This document shows positions 6,256 through 7,479 of a DNA stretch of 7,479 nucleotides, in pieces. Numbering within the stretch: the stretch's first letter is position 1; every line of letters starts with the position of its first letter. The stretch is from contig DUTE01000125.1 of assembly GCA_012842235.1 (NCBI GenBank), forward strand, positions 1 to 7,479, written 5' to 3'. The DNA is from Bacillota bacterium (lineage in GTDB: Bacteria; Bacillota; DTU065). Made by a program: the position numbers and the translations under genes. The notes beneath the pieces were generated by a model that saw nothing but the letters and a program-made list of their open reading frames with translations, ran no database searches and was not told where the DNA came from.

Positions 6256-7479
6256 TTAATCATAACTATTTTCAGATAGGTACTCCTCTGTTCTTGTCAA
6301 CAACTCGATTAATTCGTCAGTAAGGTCTATAACATCATTAGGTAATTCAGCGACAAGTTCCCCAGGCACACAACCGTTTTTTTGTGCGAGCACTCTAAGC
6401 CCAAAGACCAATTCTTGCTCGATTTTAATTATTAATTTATCTCTTCTTGTAATCAACAAATCTAATTGTCTTTTTTGTTTTTGATTAAAACTCTCTAGTA
6501 GCTCTTGAGCCTGTTTCTCAGACGCATTTACATTAATGTTTTGAAGTGCTAAAAAAAGTTCTATTGATCTTTTTTCTGCCTCACTGATCTCTTTTGCCAT
6601 ATCAACACTTATGTTTTCTTGCTCTTTTCTATATTTATCATCGATCTCATTTAACCTAGTCTTTAATCTAGCGTATTCTCTAACCTCTAAATCAGCAATT
6701 TCCTTCTTTTGTTTTTCTTGAAGATTATTTAACAAAGTTTGCCATTCTTTTTCCCTAGCTATTATTTCTTCACCTAATTGCGTATCTAAACCATAGATAG
6801 GTTCTTCTGTATCTGTATTTACTTCGCTTTTTTTACTTTCAATACCAATATCGACCTTTATGGAATATTTTGTTTGAGCCATTTGCGCATCGTGCTCTTG
6901 TTGAAGTTCCTTAATATCATTGAGATACTGTGCTTCATTTTCAGCTAGTTGTTTAGCATAATTTTGAACGATCCGCTCTTTTTCTCTCTCTATAGTCTTT
7001 TCTGTTTCTAACTTGACACTTTCTTTCTCAGCATTCATTTCTTGAGTTTTGCGTTCACTCAACTCTTTTGTCGATCTTTCTATTGAATCTTTTACAAGAA
7101 GGTACTGCTTTTTTAAATAATCTTCAATTTTGATAATAACATCTCGATCTTGCCAGCCTGCAAGCATCTCTGCATAAGCTGCTTGTTCGAGCTTACTTGC
7201 TGTTATTTCTCTTTCTAACTTTTCCACTTCCCTGTAGAGAGGATGATTTTTGAAAGCAACATCTCTAACCGCCACCGCTAAGATTTTAGGGGCAGTGTCA
7301 ATAGACTCACTCTTTTTAGATTCATCCTCTTTAATATGTTCATTTGGTTTTTCTAAGTAGGCCACACTCTCTTTTAAAAGATCTTTATTATTGGCAATAA
7401 CCCCCACTATAGTTCCTATAATAAAAAGCCAAACAATAAAGCCCCATCTTAATCTAAGAAAGGAGGGACTATCCGTGAC
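6256..7479 (-). CDS. Membrane-anchored Skp/OmpH-like coiled-coil protein (5' end outside window)
   Basis: The frame is open to the right edge with no ATG, GTG or TTG before an internal GTG at 7407, so the true start lies upstream; 407 codons are visible. Numbering from the edge, residues 9-11 (RLR) precede a hydrophobic stretch at 12-29 (WGFIVWLFIIGTIVGVIA), a probable N-terminal anchor placing the rest in the periplasm. A charged linker follows, then a strand-like segment with KILAVAVRDVAFKNHPLY (65-82), which resembles the start of the Skp/OmpH fold. Two Glu/Lys/Gln-rich helical arms of about 120 residues each (roughly 80-204 and 236-359) flank a non-helical stretch near 205-235. The C-terminal part (360-394, with AQKNG and DLTDELIELL) resembles the OmpH end motif. 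Skp chaperones outer-membrane proteins and is often encoded just before lpxD, as here (27 bases away). Skp is usually about 160 residues with a cleaved signal, so size and anchor are odd. The fold assignment is inference by eye; a generic coiled-coil protein is the alternative. Confidence 0.55.
   Translation of the reverse strand, partial: VTDSPSFLRLRWGFIVWLFIIGTIVGVIANNKDLLKESVAYLEKPNEHIKEDESKKSESIDTAPKILAVAVRDVAFKNHPLYREVEKLEREITASKLEQAAYAEMLAGWQDRDVIIKIEDYLKKQYLLVKDSIERSTKELSERKTQEMNAEKESVKLETEKTIEREKERIVQNYAKQLAENEAQYLNDIKELQQEHDAQMAQTKYSIKVDIGIESKKSEVNTDTEEPIYGLDTQLGEEIIAREKEWQTLLNNLQEKQKKEIADLEVREYARLKTRLNEIDDKYRKEQENISVDMAKEISEAEKRSIELFLALQNINVNASEKQAQELLESFNQKQKRQLDLLITRRDKLIIKIEQELVFGLRVLAQKNGCVPGELVAELPNDVIDLTDELIELLTRTEEYLSENSYD

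Noticed and set aside
7385..7407. Coiled-coil protein starting at GTG 7407
   Set aside because: The same frame upstream encodes Arg-rich then hydrophobic residues forming a good membrane anchor, which a start at 7407 would cut away.
7457..7479. Plus-strand AAGAAAGGAGG followed eight bases later by GTG, as if a divergent gene began at 7475
   Set aside because: Only five bases of the putative gene are visible, and the minus-strand frame continues through this stretch encoding the anchor, so it is probably coincidence.

Overview
All genes lie on the minus strand, so they are read from high to low coordinates, and they concern the outer membrane. The window encodes an LpxD-family acyltransferase (lipid A pathway), an LptF/LptG-family permease and an LptD/OstA-family outer-membrane assembly protein (LPS transport), two small predicted outer-membrane beta-barrels, a membrane-anchored coiled-coil protein resembling an enlarged Skp/OmpH chaperone, and the start of a lipoprotein. 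The source is therefore a diderm (LPS-type) bacterium. AT-rich composition, strong AGGAGG-type ribosome sites, frequent GTG/TTG starts and the gene combination suggest a diderm Firmicute such as Halanaerobiales or Negativicutes. That placement is inference, since no marker gene is present.

Layout in transcription order: (1) 7479-6256, Skp/OmpH-like coiled-coil protein, start codon outside the window; (2) 6228-5164, LpxD-family protein; (3) 5160-4534, YjbH-like small barrel with signal peptide; (4) 4521-3712, second barrel with a PorV/UPF0164-like N-terminal motif; (5) 3692-3663, strong inverted repeat that looks like an intrinsic terminator; (6) 3630-2548, LptF/LptG-family permease; (7) 2536-287, LptD; (8) 254 to the left edge, N-terminal part of a lipoprotein. 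Apart from the hairpin gap of 81 bases, intergenic gaps are 3 to 32 bases, so there are probably two transcription units (1-4 and 6-8), or one unit with partial read-through.

The genes form a coherent outer-membrane building module. LpxD-type chemistry acts on lipid A precursors, LptF/G extracts finished LPS from the inner membrane, and LptD inserts it into the outer leaflet. The Skp-like protein would chaperone barrels such as LptD and the two small porin-like products.

Start sites were re-evaluated. Three genes start inside their longest open frame (lptF at an internal ATG; lptD and the second barrel at TTG codons). The coiled-coil frame runs past the right edge and encodes a membrane anchor there. 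The most interesting points are the diverged LpxD active site, the enlarged anchored Skp-like protein, an LptD with only two cysteines positioned for one long-range disulfide, and repeated fusion of stop codon and ribosome site ahead of TTG starts. I saw no unmistakably new system, mobile element, CRISPR array or RNA gene.
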